A stretch of DNA of 64,000 nucleotides, taken from AP-15 sp963789025. Its GTDB lineage: Bacteria; Pseudomonadota; Alphaproteobacteria; ATCC43930; CGMCC-115725. The stretch is taken from positions 1 through 64,000 of the forward strand of contig CAWBIT010000008.1 of the NCBI GenBank assembly GCA_963789025.1, written 5' to 3'. Numbering within the stretch: position 1 is the first letter of the stretch; every line of letters starts with the position of its first letter. This document shows, piece by piece, positions 34,591-42,400 of this stretch. The position numbers were made by a program, and so were the translations under genes. Under the pieces are notes generated by a model that did not search any database, was not told where the DNA came from, and saw only the letters and a list, made by a program, of their open reading frames with translations.

Positions 34591-34773
34591 CCTAGCAGGT
34601 TGCTGAAAAACACCCGATGACCTGGAAACTCGTCATTCCTGCTGTAGCGAAGCGGAGAGCTGGTATCCGTAACCCACTGACAAAGATGGATTCCCGCTTT
34701 CGCGGAAATGACCGTGAACTTAATCATCGGGGGTTTCCAGCTAACTCGCGGCCTTTTTCAGCACCCTGCTAGG
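34591..34773. mobile_element. MITE-like element with 20-bp terminal inverted repeats
   Basis: The left end CCTAGCAGGTTGCTGAAAAA (34591-34610) is matched in inverse by TTTTTCAGCACCCTGCTAGG (34754-34773), with two mismatches. Inner arms also pair: CCCGATGACCTGGAAAC near 34613 with ATCGGGGGTTTCCAGC near 34725. A nested repeat runs from GTCATTCCTGC near 34632 to CGCGGAAATGAC near 34700. The element is 183 bp and has no transposase, so it is non-autonomous. It lies between the MFS gene and glxB. Confidence 0.75.
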
Positions 34774-34852
34774 GGTGCCGGGCGACGCAACAGCGGTTGC
34801 CGCGTGCTGCGCTGCGAGATAGTTTGGCGTGTCCTCGTTCGGGATCGCATAG

Positions 34853-35752
34853 ATGTGCGGGATTGTCGGGCTGTTCTTCAAGCGCGGCGCAGCGACGCCG
34901 GCCCTCGGGCCGCTGCTGGCCGGCATGCTGTCACAGATGGCCGAACGGGGGCCTGACAGCACCGGCTTTTCTCTTTATGGCGACCCAGCGCCGGCAGGGG
35001 GGTTCAGGGTGACATTGCACGCGCCCGATGACCAATACGATTGGCGGGCGTTCGAAGCCGAACTCGGCCCCGCCTTCCCGCTCACCGAAGCTGCGCGGCA
35101 TTATTGCAGCCACGCGGTCTTCACTTTGGGCGCCGGCCAGCAGGAATTCTTTGACTGGCTCACCCATCGTCACCCCGAACTCGGGATTTTCGGATTTGGC
35201 GAGCGCATCGAGGTGTTCAAGGATGTCGGTCTGCCGGACGCGGTCGCGCGGCGCTTCGATCTAGCGCATCGGTGCGGCACACACGCTCTCGGCCACACCC
35301 GAATGGCGACGGAGAGTGCAGTGACGACCGAACACTCTCATCCGTTCTCGACCGGCCTCGATCTCTGTCTCGTGCATAACGGGTCGCTGTCGAACCACAA
35401 CCGGCTGCGCCAATCGCTGCGCCGCGAGGGCATCCGCTTCACAACCGACAACGACACCGAGGTTGCAGCCGGCTACCTGACTTGGCGGTTGGGCCAGGGA
35501 ATGAGCCTGACTGAGGCGCTCGAAGCCGCGCTCGCCGACCTCGATGGGTTCTATACTTTCGCCGTCGGCACCGGGGATGGCTTTGCCATCTTGCGGGATC
35601 CAATCGCCTGCAAGCCCGCAGTTCTCGCCGAAACTGACGACTGGGTCGCGATGGCGACCGAATACCGCGCGATTGCGACCCTGCCCGGCGCGGCCGGTGC
35701 CGAGATCTGGGAGCCACGGCCGGCGACGGTCTATTCCTGGCAGCGCCAGTGA
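34853..35752 (+). CDS. glxB: Class II glutamine amidotransferase, GlxB/MgsA-like
   Basis: An Ntn-type glutaminase subunit. The protein starts MCGIVGLFFKRGAAT, where Cys2 becomes the N-terminal nucleophile after Met removal. AERGPDSTGFSLYGD, THALGHTRMATESAVTTEHS and LVHNGSLSNHNRLRQ form the glutamine site. At 299 aa it is a free-standing domain equivalent to the N-terminus of glutamate synthase. Together with GlxC and GlxD it makes a split glutamate-synthase-like enzyme; in methylotrophs the same three subunits (MgsABC) form N-methylglutamate synthase. The ATG at 34853 is clear. The following gene starts inside the GTGA overlap, so the operon is tightly coupled. Confidence 0.9.
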   Translation: MCGIVGLFFKRGAATPALGPLLAGMLSQMAERGPDSTGFSLYGDPAPAGGFRVTLHAPDDQYDWRAFEAELGPAFPLTEAARHYCSHAVFTLGAGQQEFFDWLTHRHPELGIFGFGERIEVFKDVGLPDAVARRFDLAHRCGTHALGHTRMATESAVTTEHSHPFSTGLDLCLVHNGSLSNHNRLRQSLRREGIRFTTDNDTEVAAGYLTWRLGQGMSLTEALEAALADLDGFYTFAVGTGDGFAILRDPIACKPAVLAETDDWVAMATEYRAIATLPGAAGAEIWEPRPATVYSWQRQ

Positions 35753-36432
35753 TCGAGGTCGACCTGGCGCGCAGCTCGGTCCGCGCACTGAACGAAAGAC
35801 TGCACCGGCTCACTCCGCAGACCAACGAGCTTTATTGGCGGGTGCTGAACCCGAATGGCGCTCACGCCATTGCCGTCGGCATCACCGAGCCGGTGCAAAT
35901 CGAGATCAAGGGACATGTCGGCTACTACTGCGCAGGCATGAACGGGGCGGCGACTGTGGTGGTGGACGGCCATGCCGGCACCGGACTGGCCGAGAACATC
36001 ATGAGCGGGCTTGTTCGCGTGCGCGGCAATGCCTCGCAATCCGCCGCAGCCTCGGGCCGCGGCGGGCTCGTCGTCATCGAGGGCGATGCCAGTGCGCGCT
36101 GCGGCATCTCGATGAAGGGCGTCGACATTGTCGTTGGCGGCTCGGTCGGGCATATGAGCGCATTCATGGGCCAAGCCGGTAGGCTGATCGTGTGCGGCGA
36201 CGCTAGCCACGACCTTGGCGACTCGCTCTACGAGGCGGAGATTTTTGTGGCCGGCGCCGTTGCGAGCCTCGGTGCCGACTGCATCGAGAAGGAGATGACA
36301 CAGAACGATGTCGAGGGCATCGCCGGTCTCCTCGATCGCGCCTGCATCGCCGCCGATGCGACCCGTTTTCGGCATTACGGTTCGGCGCGGCGCCTCTATA
36401 ATTTTCACATCGACCACGCCGCCGAATATTGA
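35749..36432 (+). CDS. glxC: GlxC/MgsB-like subunit (GltB C-terminal beta-helix domain)
   Basis: A 227-residue homolog of the C-terminal GXGXG beta-helix domain of glutamate synthase, here free-standing. Regular Gly turns are seen: GHVGYYCAGMNGAATVVVDG, GTGLAENIMSGLVRVRGNAS, GRGGLVVIEGDASARCGISM and GVDIVVGGSVGHMSAFMGQA. It bridges the amidotransferase and FMN subunits. The GTG at 35749 overlaps the glxB stop by 4 bp, and glxD begins within about 3 bp of its own stop. The role is structural, without catalytic residues. Confidence 0.88.
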   Translation: MIEVDLARSSVRALNERLHRLTPQTNELYWRVLNPNGAHAIAVGITEPVQIEIKGHVGYYCAGMNGAATVVVDGHAGTGLAENIMSGLVRVRGNASQSAAASGRGGLVVIEGDASARCGISMKGVDIVVGGSVGHMSAFMGQAGRLIVCGDASHDLGDSLYEAEIFVAGAVASLGADCIEKEMTQNDVEGIAGLLDRACIAADATRFRHYGSARRLYNFHIDHAAEY

Positions 36433-36434
36433 CA

Positions 36435-37751
36435 ATGACCATCCCTTCGCTACGGCGCTCCGCTGCCTTTTCTTCCGAGGTCATCGCGGAGATCGAGCGC
36501 GCTGCCGAAGAAGGCCTATACAAAATCCGCGGCTTCGGCACTTTGCGCCCGCTGCCGAGTTTTGATGATCTGGTACTGCTCGGCGCCTCCATCTCGCGCT
36601 ATCCGCTCGAAGGCTATCGCGAGCGCTGCGCCACAGACGTGTCGCTCGGCACCCGTTTTGCCAAAAAGCCGATCGAACTGAAAATCCCGATCACGATCGC
36701 CGGAATGAGCTTTGGCGCGCTCGGCGCCAATGCCAAGCGGGCGCTCGGCCGCGGCGCCAGCGCGGTCGGCACCAGCACGACGACCGGTGACGGCGGCATG
36801 AGCGAGGAAGAGCGAGGCGAGTCGAAAATCCTCGTCTATCAGGTATTGCCGTCGCGCTATGGCTTCGATCCGAGCCATTTGCGCGCCTGCGAGGCAATCG
36901 AGATCGTCGTCGGCCAGGGCGCAAAGCCGGGCGGCGGCGGCATGCTGCTCGGGCAGAAGATTACCGAGCGGGTCGCGGAGATGCGAACCTTGCCGCCCGG
37001 CATCGACCAGCGCAGCGCCTGCCGCCACCCGGATTGGACCGGACCCGACGATTTGACGATCAAGATCCAGGAATTGCGCGAACTGACCGCTTGGGAAAAG
37101 CCGGTCTTTGTCAAGATCGGCGCGTCACGGCCGCGCTACGACGTGCAGCTCGCGGTCAAGGCCGGGGCCGACGTTGTCGTGCTCGACGGCATGCAAGGCG
37201 GCACCGGCGCCACCCAGGAGGTATTCATCGAGCATGCCGGCATCCCGACCCTGCCGGCCTTGCGTCAGGCGGTCGAGGCGCTCCAGGAACTCGGCCAGCA
37301 CCGGAAGGTGCAGCTGATCATTTCGGGCGGCATCCGCAGCGGCGCCGATGTCGCCAAGGCATTGGCGATGGGCGCCGACGCAGTGTCGATCGGCACCGCT
37401 GCACTGGTCGCGCTCGGCTGTAACCGCGCGGTCCATGTCGGGGATTATCGGGCGCTCGGCACCGAGCCGGGGGCTTGCCATCATTGTCATACCGGGCGCT
37501 GCCCGGTCGGCATCACGACGCAGGACCCGGCACTGGAAAGCCGGCTCGATGTCGAGGAGGGCGCACGGCGCATCCGCAATTTCCTGACGGTGTTGACAAT
37601 GGAGGCCCAGACATTGGCCCGCGCCTGCGGCAAGTCGCATCTCCATAATCTCGAGCCGGAAGACCTCGCCGCACTGACTGTCGAAGCGGCCGCTATGGCT
37701 GGTGTGCCGCTCGCCGGCACCGACTGGATCCCGGGAAAGAGCAGGTATTGA
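36435..37751 (+). CDS. glxD: FMN-binding glutamate synthase-like subunit, GlxD/MgsC
   Basis: A free-standing FMN TIM-barrel equal to the synthase domain of glutamate synthase, 438 aa from the ATG at 36435 (a TTG at 36429 is an alternative). It binds FMN and an iron-sulfur cluster: CHHCHTGRCPVG, about residues 348-359, supplies three Cys. Other blocks are TIAGMSFGALGANAKRALGR, GQGAKPGGGGMLLGQKI and VVLDGMQGGTGATQEVF, with the barrel phosphate site GGIRSGADVAKALAMGADAV. It transfers ammonia, or an amine such as methylamine, to 2-oxoglutarate. Its stop overlaps the next start as TGATG. Confidence 0.9.
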   Translation: MTIPSLRRSAAFSSEVIAEIERAAEEGLYKIRGFGTLRPLPSFDDLVLLGASISRYPLEGYRERCATDVSLGTRFAKKPIELKIPITIAGMSFGALGANAKRALGRGASAVGTSTTTGDGGMSEEERGESKILVYQVLPSRYGFDPSHLRACEAIEIVVGQGAKPGGGGMLLGQKITERVAEMRTLPPGIDQRSACRHPDWTGPDDLTIKIQELRELTAWEKPVFVKIGASRPRYDVQLAVKAGADVVVLDGMQGGTGATQEVFIEHAGIPTLPALRQAVEALQELGQHRKVQLIISGGIRSGADVAKALAMGADAVSIGTAALVALGCNRAVHVGDYRALGTEPGACHHCHTGRCPVGITTQDPALESRLDVEEGARRIRNFLTVLTMEAQTLARACGKSHLHNLEPEDLAALTVEAAAMAGVPLAGTDWIPGKSRY

Positions 37752-39059
37752 TGTCGCAGGACTTAGCGAAAGAGGCAACGGATCGCGGCATCCGCTATTT
37801 GCTGATCAGCTTTGTCGACCTCTTCGGGGTGCTCCGCGCGAAGCTGGTCCCAGCCGTGGCGATTGGGCAGATGCAGCGTGACGGCGCCGCATTTGCCGGC
37901 TTTTCTACCCATCTCGATCTGACCCCTGCCGATCCGGACATGTTCGCAATGCCGGACCCGGCGAGCCTGACGTCAAGTGCCGTGGAAGCCTGAGATCGGT
38001 TGGCTCGCCGCCGACCTGCACATCAATGGCAAGCCGATCGAGCATGCTCCGCGGCATGTGCTAAAGCGCCAGCTCGCCGCGGCCGAGGCGGCGGGCTATC
38101 GGCTGAAGACCGGCGTCGAGGCCGAGTTCTTCTTATTGCGCCCGGACGGGCGGGCAGTCGGCGACGGCGAGGACCGGCAAGCAAAGCCATGCTACGACCA
38201 GATGGCGCTGCTGCGTCACTACGAGCTGATCCGGACGATCACCGACGCAATGCTCGGGCTCGGCTGGGGGCCTTATCAGAGCGATCACGAGGACGCAAAC
38301 GGCCAATTCGAGATGAACTGGACCTACGACGACGCCCTCGTGACGGCCGATCGCCACGTGTTCTTCAAATTTATGGTGAAGGAGCTCGCGCGGGTGCATG
38401 GGTTGCGCGCCACCTTCATGCCAAAGCCGTTCATGCATCTGACGGGGAGCGGCTGCCACGCCCATGTATCGTTATGGGACCGCGCGGGCGAGACCAATCT
38501 GTTTCACGATCCCGCAGGCGAGCTCGGTCTCTCCGCTCTCGCGTACAGCTTTCTCGGAGGCATCCTGACCCAGGCCGAGGCATTGACCGCTCTGTTCACG
38601 CCGACCGTCAACAGCTTCAAGCGGATCAATGCGGCGCCGACCGTGTCGGGCGCAACCTGGTCGCCGAATGCGATCAGCTATGGCGCCAACAACCGCACCC
38701 ACATGGTGCGGATTCCCGAGCCGGGCCGCTTCGAATTGCGGCTGATGGACGGTGCGGCCAACCCTTACCTGCTGCAGGCGGGCATCCTTGCCGGCGGTCT
38801 CGACGGGATAGTCCGCCGGCTCGATCCCGGCAGACGGCTCGACGTCAACATGTACGAGCCCGGCGCCGCTCCCGCCGGCATCCCGCGGTTGCCGCTCAAC
38901 CTTCTCGACGCGCTGCGAGCCTTCCAGACCTCCACAGCGCTGCGCGAGGCGTTGGGTGCGGGCTTTGTCGACGCTTACGTGAAATTGCGGATGGCGCATT
39001 GGACCGACTATATGCGCCATCTGACCGAATGGGAGCGCGAGCACACACTCGACGTGTAA
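37751..39059 (+). pseudogene. Type III glutamine synthetase / gamma-glutamylamide synthetase-like, +1 frameshift
   Basis: A GlnT/GmaS-type synthetase that ligates ammonia, or an amine, to the glutamate side chain with ATP. The first frame starts at the ATG 37751 (MSQDLAKEATDRGIRYLLIS, VDLFGVLRAKLVPAVAI) and runs out at 37991-37993. The second frame resumes with QVPWKPEIGWLAADLHI and holds the catalytic blocks KTGVEAEFFLL, GPYQSDHEDANGQFEMNW, FMPKPFMHLTGSGCHAHVSL and NNRTHMVRIPEPGRFELRLM. One extra base at about 37973 joins them as ASLT-QVPWKP; the whole is 1309 nt (3n+1), so repair gives about 435 aa. Whether the lesion is real or a sequencing artefact decides if the adjacent pathway works. 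GlnT and GmaS cannot be separated by eye. Confidence 0.85.
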
Positions 39060-39087
39060 CCAGCACCATGACAAGCGGAGATCTTCG

Positions 39088-40407
39088 GTGACGCACGAGC
39101 CTCGGAGCCGCTGGGAGCGGCTCACACAGACTGGCGCCGGGACGCCGATGGGCGATCTGCTGCGCCGCTACTGGTGGCCGATTGCCGGCGCCAGCGAGCT
39201 CGGCCAACCGGGCACGAAGCCCGTGCGGCTCTTGGGCGAGGACCTCGTGCTCTACAAGGATCTCGGCGGGCGTTGGGGCCTCGTCGACCGGCATTGCCGG
39301 CATCGCCGCGCCGATCTCAGCTATGGCTATGTCGAGGCGCGCGGGTTGCGCTGCAACTATCACGGCTGGCTCTATGACGAGGCGGGGCGCTGCCTCGCGC
39401 AACCCTATGAGGACGTGGCGCATCCCGACGCGCGGCTCAGGGACGGGGTCCATATCAAGGCGTACCCGGTCGCCGAATTGGGAGGCCTCGTATGGGCCTA
39501 TCTCGGGCCGGAGCCGCGGCCGTTGGTGCCGGATTGGGAATTCTTCTCGTGGCCCAATGGCTTCCGCCAGATCGTCAAGGCCGAGATCCCGTGCAATTGG
39601 TTTCAGTGCCAGGAGAACTCGATCGACCCGGTGCATTTCGAATGGACCCATTCGAACTGGAGCCTGCGGCTGAAGGGCAGGACGGGCCCCTACGCGCCGC
39701 ACCACGTCAGGGTCGATTTCAGCGAATTCGAGTACGGCTTCCAGTACAAGCGCATCCGCTCCGACACCAGCGAGCACAACGAGCTGTGGACGATCGGCCG
39801 CGTCTGCCTGTGGCCGAATGCCCTCTTCACCGGCAATCACATCGAATACCGCGTGCCGATCGACGATGAAAACACGCTCAGCATCAATTGGGCCTTCAGC
39901 CGCGTGCCGAAAGAGCGCGAGCCCTATGTCCAGGACCGGATCCCGACCTGGCAAGGGCCGATCGCCGACGAAACGAGTGGACGCTGGATCACCAGCCACG
40001 TGATGAACCAGGATTTCGTGACCTGGGTCGGACAAGGGCGGATCGCCGACCGCAGCCGGGAGTATCTCGGCCCGAGCGACCAGGGCATCGTCATGACCCG
40101 CCGCCGCTTTCTGCGCGACCTCGACGCGGTCGCGAGGGGAGAAGACCCCAAGGCGGTGATACGCGACCCGGCGCGAAACCGCTCCATCCGCCTGCCGGTC
40201 GCCGACCGCCGGCCGCTGACCGACGGCCTGACGCGCGCCGAGATGCTGCGCGATCCGCTCAGCCGGCGCGGCCTCGAAGGCTATGTCTTTCAGACCGGCC
40301 AGCCGCCGGAAGTCCGGGACGCCTTCCTCGCCGCAATGGGCTTCAACGGAGCGGAATTTGCGCCGCCCGACAACCTCTTAGAGCCGCTCGTCCCGGCGCC
40401 GCGTTGA
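39088..40407 (+). CDS. Rieske-type oxygenase, catalytic alpha subunit
   Basis: A Rieske non-heme iron oxygenase of 439 aa. The 2Fe-2S site is C70/H72 and C89/H92 (HCRHRRADLSYGYVEARG, RCNYHGW). The mononuclear iron site is D180, H183 and H188 in ENSIDPVHFEWTH. The GTG at 39088 has GGAG upstream. The family needs a separate reductase, and no reductase or small beta subunit gene follows. Members of this single-subunit type hydroxylate aromatics (phthalate- or vanillate-like) or N-demethylate amines. It is 28 bp after the GS-like gene. Together with GlxBCD and GS this suggests oxidation of an amine handled as its gamma-glutamyl or N-methylglutamate form (inference). Confidence 0.88.
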   Translation: MTHEPRSRWERLTQTGAGTPMGDLLRRYWWPIAGASELGQPGTKPVRLLGEDLVLYKDLGGRWGLVDRHCRHRRADLSYGYVEARGLRCNYHGWLYDEAGRCLAQPYEDVAHPDARLRDGVHIKAYPVAELGGLVWAYLGPEPRPLVPDWEFFSWPNGFRQIVKAEIPCNWFQCQENSIDPVHFEWTHSNWSLRLKGRTGPYAPHHVRVDFSEFEYGFQYKRIRSDTSEHNELWTIGRVCLWPNALFTGNHIEYRVPIDDENTLSINWAFSRVPKEREPYVQDRIPTWQGPIADETSGRWITSHVMNQDFVTWVGQGRIADRSREYLGPSDQGIVMTRRRFLRDLDAVARGEDPKAVIRDPARNRSIRLPVADRRPLTDGLTRAEMLRDPLSRRGLEGYVFQTGQPPEVRDAFLAAMGFNGAEFAPPDNLLEPLVPAPR

Positions 40408-40498
40408 GGGGGAGCAAAACGACACACCCACCTGGATTAGTCATCGGCGGCCGGTTGAGCGACTGGCGGGAGGCCTCAGGTCGCGGGCTCAAGTCGTC

Positions 40499-40978
40499 TT
40501 AACCACCGGCCAACTCGGTCTTCGGGACCGCAGCATCAATGCCATGGGAGCCGACGAAGCGATCGGCAGCAAATCCGCGGCCAGCAAACCCGCCGTACCG
40601 ATTGTCGTTGCCGTACTCCGGCCAGTAGCCGTAATACGACCAGGAGTCGTAACCCGGCGCGCCCTCGGTAGGGCCACCACCGCTCGGCCCGATACAGGCA
40701 TAACCCGAAAGGGCGTATCCGGGCGGGCAGATCGGAACCGATCTGGCGGAGCTCAGCGGAGATCCGCGCAGCACGGTCGGGGAGGCGGGCGACGCTGCCG
40801 CGCTCGGTCGGTCTGTGGACGGCGCCGAACCGACGTCCGCGCGGACCGCGATGGGTCCGACCAAAGCACAGACGACCGCGAGAGCCCCGAGCAGCGAGCG
40901 GCGTGTGGTAGAAGGGCACGTGTCGTCGGCAGCAGGGTTCATTGGCGCGCACACCAAACCGATTGCTGTCTCAGTCAT
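40499..40978 (-). CDS. Secreted hypothetical protein with Tat-like signal
   Basis: The ATG at 40978 has GGAGG about 10 nt upstream and gives about 159 aa. The N-terminus includes TTRRSLLGALAVVCALVGPI, a hydrophobic helix after twin Arg, consistent with a Tat or Sec signal, ending near VRADVG. The mature protein is Ser/Pro/Gly-rich with two Cys in CPPGYALSGYACIG, then a Tyr/Gly-rich tail (YDSWSYYGYWPEYGNDNRYG). Function unknown. It lies between the Rieske gene and the lyase genes on the opposite strand, so it is probably not part of that pathway. Confidence 0.65.
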   Translation of the reverse strand: MTETAIGLVCAPMNPAADDTCPSTTRRSLLGALAVVCALVGPIAVRADVGSAPSTDRPSAAASPASPTVLRGSPLSSARSVPICPPGYALSGYACIGPSGGGPTEGAPGYDSWSYYGYWPEYGNDNRYGGFAGRGFAADRFVGSHGIDAAVPKTELAGG

Positions 40979-41315
40979 TGTTAATTGCCTCCAAACGCCG
41001 GCCTGCCCCAGTATCACCGGCTTGGCGCTGATTTAGCCCGCAGGCCGTCGGGTGCCAGTGAATTTGAGTAAGTTGTGGTAAAATGGAGATAGCGGCCAGT
41101 CGCAAATGGTGCCGGGTCGCCAAATTTTCCCTTCGCTTTCCCGGCGAAAGCCACGCGAAAGCCGGGACCCACTCCTCCGCTACATCGAAGTTTTTCAAGT
41201 AACGGTAACGCCTTACCGATCGTCGAGGGCCCAAATCCAGGGCACGATAGGCCCCGGCTTTTCGCCGGGGTGGGAAAGGAATGAGACCCGCACTTTCCGC
41301 GGGGGTGACGAACAG
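40979..41315. repeat. Non-coding gap with family B repeats
   Basis: 337 bp. From about 41138, TTCCCGGCGAAAGCCACGCG and AAAGCCGGGACCCACTCC pair loosely with CCCGGCTTTTCGCCGGGG near 41250. The left part, next to the secreted gene, should hold its promoter; no clear boxes were seen. Confidence 0.55.
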
Positions 41316-42182
41316 TCAGGCCCCGCCGAGAAAGTCCTTCGTCCATTGCTGATAGTCGTCGGCGCGGGTGACCCGCCGCATCAGCTCGGGCGACGCGATG
41401 TTCTTGAGGTCGCGCGGCGCGACACCCTCTCGGAGCGCCTTCAGCGTATCGTAGACGGCCTGCACCGCGGCCGAGAATGGGGCGTGCGTCTGCAATGCGA
41501 CCCGGACTCGATGCGCCGCGAGCCAATCGAGATCGCCGAGCTGACCGCTGCCGCCGCCGAGGATCAGCGGGATCCTGATCGCCGACGACACCGCTTCGAC
41601 CGCCTCGGCCGTGACTCCGCCGGCGAGGAAGATCGCGTCGACCCCGGCCGCCTCATACGCCTTGGCGCGCTTGACGGCATCGTCGAGGTTGGCGATCGCG
41701 AGCGCACTGGTGCGCCCGGCAATGACGAGGTTCTTGTCTTGGCGCGCCGACAATGCCGCCTTCATCTTGCCGACACCCTCTTCGACCGAGCTCAAGCTCG
41801 GCTTGCTGCCCGATCCATAGGGCCGCGGCAATACCGTATCCTCGATCGACATCGCGCAGATGCCGGCGGTCTCCAGCTCCTCGACGGTGCGGCGCACATT
41901 CAGCGCATTGCCGTAGCCATGGTCGGCGTCGACCAGCAATGCCAAGTTGCCGGCGCGGCAGATGCGGTAGGCCTGAGCGGCGAATTCGGTCAGGGTCAAC
42001 ACGACGAGGTCGGGCGCGCCGAGCACCGACATCGACCCGATCGAGCCGGAAAACATTCCGACCTCGAAGCCGAGATCCTCGGCAATGCGCGCCGAGATCG
42101 CGTCGTACACGGATCCCGGATGCACGCACCGGTTTCCGGAAAGGATCGCGCGAAAGCGCTCGCGCCGTTCGGCCCAGTTCAT
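41316..42182 (-). CDS. Isocitrate lyase/PEP mutase-family lyase (oxaloacetate decarboxylase-like)
   Basis: A 288-residue (beta/alpha)8 Mg-dependent enzyme of the PEP mutase/isocitrate lyase superfamily. It contains CVHPGSVYDAISARIAEDLG, LALLVDADHGYGNALNVRRT (metal-binding Asp, flexible loop) and AGICAMSIEDTVLPRPYG. The KKCGH catalytic loop of true isocitrate lyase is absent. It most resembles the oxaloacetate decarboxylase branch (PA4872-type). Substrates in this family are 2- or 3-carbon-branched dicarboxylates. It is followed on the same strand (upstream) by a paralog at 42401, separated by repeat DNA. Confidence 0.85.
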   Translation of the reverse strand: MNWAERRERFRAILSGNRCVHPGSVYDAISARIAEDLGFEVGMFSGSIGSMSVLGAPDLVVLTLTEFAAQAYRICRAGNLALLVDADHGYGNALNVRRTVEELETAGICAMSIEDTVLPRPYGSGSKPSLSSVEEGVGKMKAALSARQDKNLVIAGRTSALAIANLDDAVKRAKAYEAAGVDAIFLAGGVTAEAVEAVSSAIRIPLILGGGSGQLGDLDWLAAHRVRVALQTHAPFSAAVQAVYDTLKALREGVAPRDLKNIASPELMRRVTRADDYQQWTKDFLGGA

Positions 42183-42214
42183 TGTGTCTCTCCCAAGAAA
42201 ATGCCTTGCGATGC

Positions 42215-42360
42215 ACCGACACCCTCACCCACCAAGCGCTGGCGCGCTTGGTCCCCCCTCTCCCGCCGTGCGGGAGAGGGGCTCTGCGTTCGTGGCCTTA
42301 CAGCCCCTCTCCCGCATTGCGGGAGAGGGTGGCGAGCGCAGCGAGGCGGGTGAGGGTCTT
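42215..42360. repeat. Palindromic repeat block (family A variant)
   Basis: CCCTCTCCCGCCGTGCGGGA near 42258 and CCCCTCTCCCGCATTGCGGG near 42302 are both hairpin-forming, with CACCAAGCGCTGGCGCGCTT between them. The block separates the two lyase genes. No gene lies in 42183-42400. Confidence 0.7.
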
Positions 42361-42400
42361 GCGCGCGGCAGGCTGGTTGTCTCCCCCGATTATCGAATTC

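Noticed and set aside
32835..34727. 630-residue minus-strand frame over the MFS gene
   Set aside because: Mostly antisense of the MFS transporter and repeat translation. Only its last 40 codons are meaningful, as the C-terminus of the monooxygenase remnant, and that is annotated separately.
37968..37980. Programmed +1 frameshift in the GS-like gene
   Set aside because: No slippery site, internal Shine-Dalgarno at suitable spacing or downstream hairpin was seen, and the protein family is made without recoding.
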